Assembly (NCBI GenBank): GCA_002898575.1
Contig: BEHT01000037.1
Location: 1 to 34,007, forward strand
DNA from: a bacterium HR17
GTDB lineage: Bacteria; Armatimonadota; Fervidibacteria; Fervidibacterales; Fervidibacteraceae
Direction: 5' to 3'
DNA: 34,007 nucleotides
Below, piece after piece: positions 33,301-34,007 of this stretch. A program made the translations under genes and the position numbers. Every line of letters starts with the position of its first letter. Position 1 is the stretch's first letter. The notes beneath the pieces were generated by a model. The model was not told the origin of the DNA. It made no database searches and saw only the letters and a list, made by a program, of their open reading frames with translations.

Positions 33301-34007
33301 AGACCCGACGGTTCCGACCCGACCTTGAGGGGATTGAAAGACGGTTGTTGTTGTTGCTTCCGCGTCTGCATACTTGTTCCGACCCGACCTTGAGGGGATT
33401 GAAAGCACCTCGCTCATAGCGTGTCAACGCCATTGTCAATGTTCCGACCCGACCTTGAGGGGATTGAAAGGACAGGTGGCGGCAAGACTTCTTTTGCCGT
33501 GCAGGTGGGTTCCGACCCGACCTTGAGGGGATTGAAAGGCTCCTAGGAGAGAGTATTCGTTGTCATGATAAAAAGTTCCGACCCGACCTTGAGGGGATTG
33601 AAAGTGCCGTGCAACTTCCAACTTGGTCTGACCTTGCCGTCAGTTCCGACCCGACCTTGAGGGGATTGAAAGGTTGGGCGCTTGCATGGCGGGTTCTGAC
33701 ACATGCCGAGTTCCGACCCGACCTTGAGGGGATTGAAAGCCCGCCAATATGGATGTGATTGCGCCTGAAAGCGTTGTTCCGACCCGACCTTGAGGGGATT
33801 GAAAGGTTGGGCGCTTGCATGGCGGGTTCTGACACATGCCGAGTTCCGACCCGACCTTGAGGGGATTGAAAGCCCGCCAATATGGATGTGATTGCGCCTG
33901 AAAGCGTTGTTCCGACCCGACCTTGAGGGGATTGAAAGGTTGGGCGCTTGCATGGCGGGTTCTGACACATGCCGAGTTCCGACCCGACCTTGAGGGGATT
34001 GAAAGCC
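30330..34007 (+). CRISPR. CRISPR array, 56 repeats, open at the right edge
   Basis: 30-nt repeats starting GTTCCGACCCGACC and ending GAGGGGATTGAAA plus T or G, with 55 complete spacers of 34-40 nt. The first repeat is 30330-30359 and the last complete one is 33976-34005; the array continues off the window. Apart from the final base I saw no variation between repeats. The last base is T in repeats 1-41 (to 33012) and G in repeats 42-56 (from 33048). The ATTGAAA end is typical of several type I and type III systems and fixes the direction as plus strand, consistent with the T-rich leader on the left. No cas gene is present, so the type is unassigned. Spacers 51, 53 and 55 are identical, as are 52 and 54. 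Open frames through the array only translate repeats and are not genes. Confidence 0.99.

Noticed and set aside
30435-33970. Many open frames on both strands inside the CRISPR array
   Set aside because: They only translate repeats and spacers; repeat-spacer units of about 66 nt keep frame open by chance.
1-34007. tRNA, rRNA or insertion sequence genes
   Set aside because: No tRNA-like cloverleaf, rRNA stretch or transposase motif was noticed on either strand by reading.

Overview
The window looks like a chromosomal piece of a GC-rich, probably thermophilic bacterium, most likely Armatimonadota (Fervidibacter-like). I base this on a diderm type IV pilus secretin cluster, an H-X9-DG (DUF1559) pseudopilin, a SpoIIIAA/Ycf45-type ATPase with an R3H-like tail, and arrays of short GC-rich palindromes that I associate from memory with that group. 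The taxonomy is an inference; no rRNA or tRNA gene is present to test it.

Layout. 1-107 is the edge of a palindromic repeat array. 110-1945 (minus) is a kinase-MurQ fusion for cell-wall amino sugar recycling. 2071-9278 (plus) is a type IV pilus alignment/secretin operon: pilM, pilN, pilO, a PilP-like protein, a short secretin-N protein with a Gly/Phe tail, and a full secretin. Nearly every member carries its own low-complexity insert or tail. 9353-14738 holds aroC, a PIG-L deacetylase, a BatD-like membrane protein, a small anchored coiled-coil protein (minus) and trpB. 14811-15748 is a tandem array of about 12 double-palindrome units that runs into a decayed gene (15755-16282).

16442-17959 is the SpoIIIAA/R3H ATPase, with an extended -10 promoter. 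A minus-strand pair follows (sugar isomerase/epimerase-like and Gfo/Idh oxidoreductase), then a minus-strand DUF1559 prepilin with a clear promoter and terminator hairpin. 21405-24902 is a compact three-gene unit: HEAT-repeat protein, MoxR-type AAA ATPase, and a protein with an N-terminal HEXXH metallopeptidase-like domain and a C-terminal VWA domain. This resembles MoxR/VWA chaperone or conflict modules. 25122-27385 holds an M19 dipeptidase and a NupG-like MFS transporter.

27678-29989 (minus) encodes a RusA-type nuclease and a HerA-type hexameric ATPase. The HerA promoter lies back to back with a near-consensus promoter in the leader of a large CRISPR array (30330 to the window end). The array has 56 repeats of 30 nt. 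The first 41 end in T and the last 15 end in G, a single-switch fossil record of array growth from the left leader. At the far end two spacers alternate X-Y-X-Y-X. No cas gene is in the window, so the CRISPR type cannot be assigned. The most interesting parts are the 21.4-34.0 kb stretch (HEAT/MoxR/VWA, HerA-RusA and CRISPR), the low-complexity-decorated pilus complex, and the dispersed palindromic repeat family.
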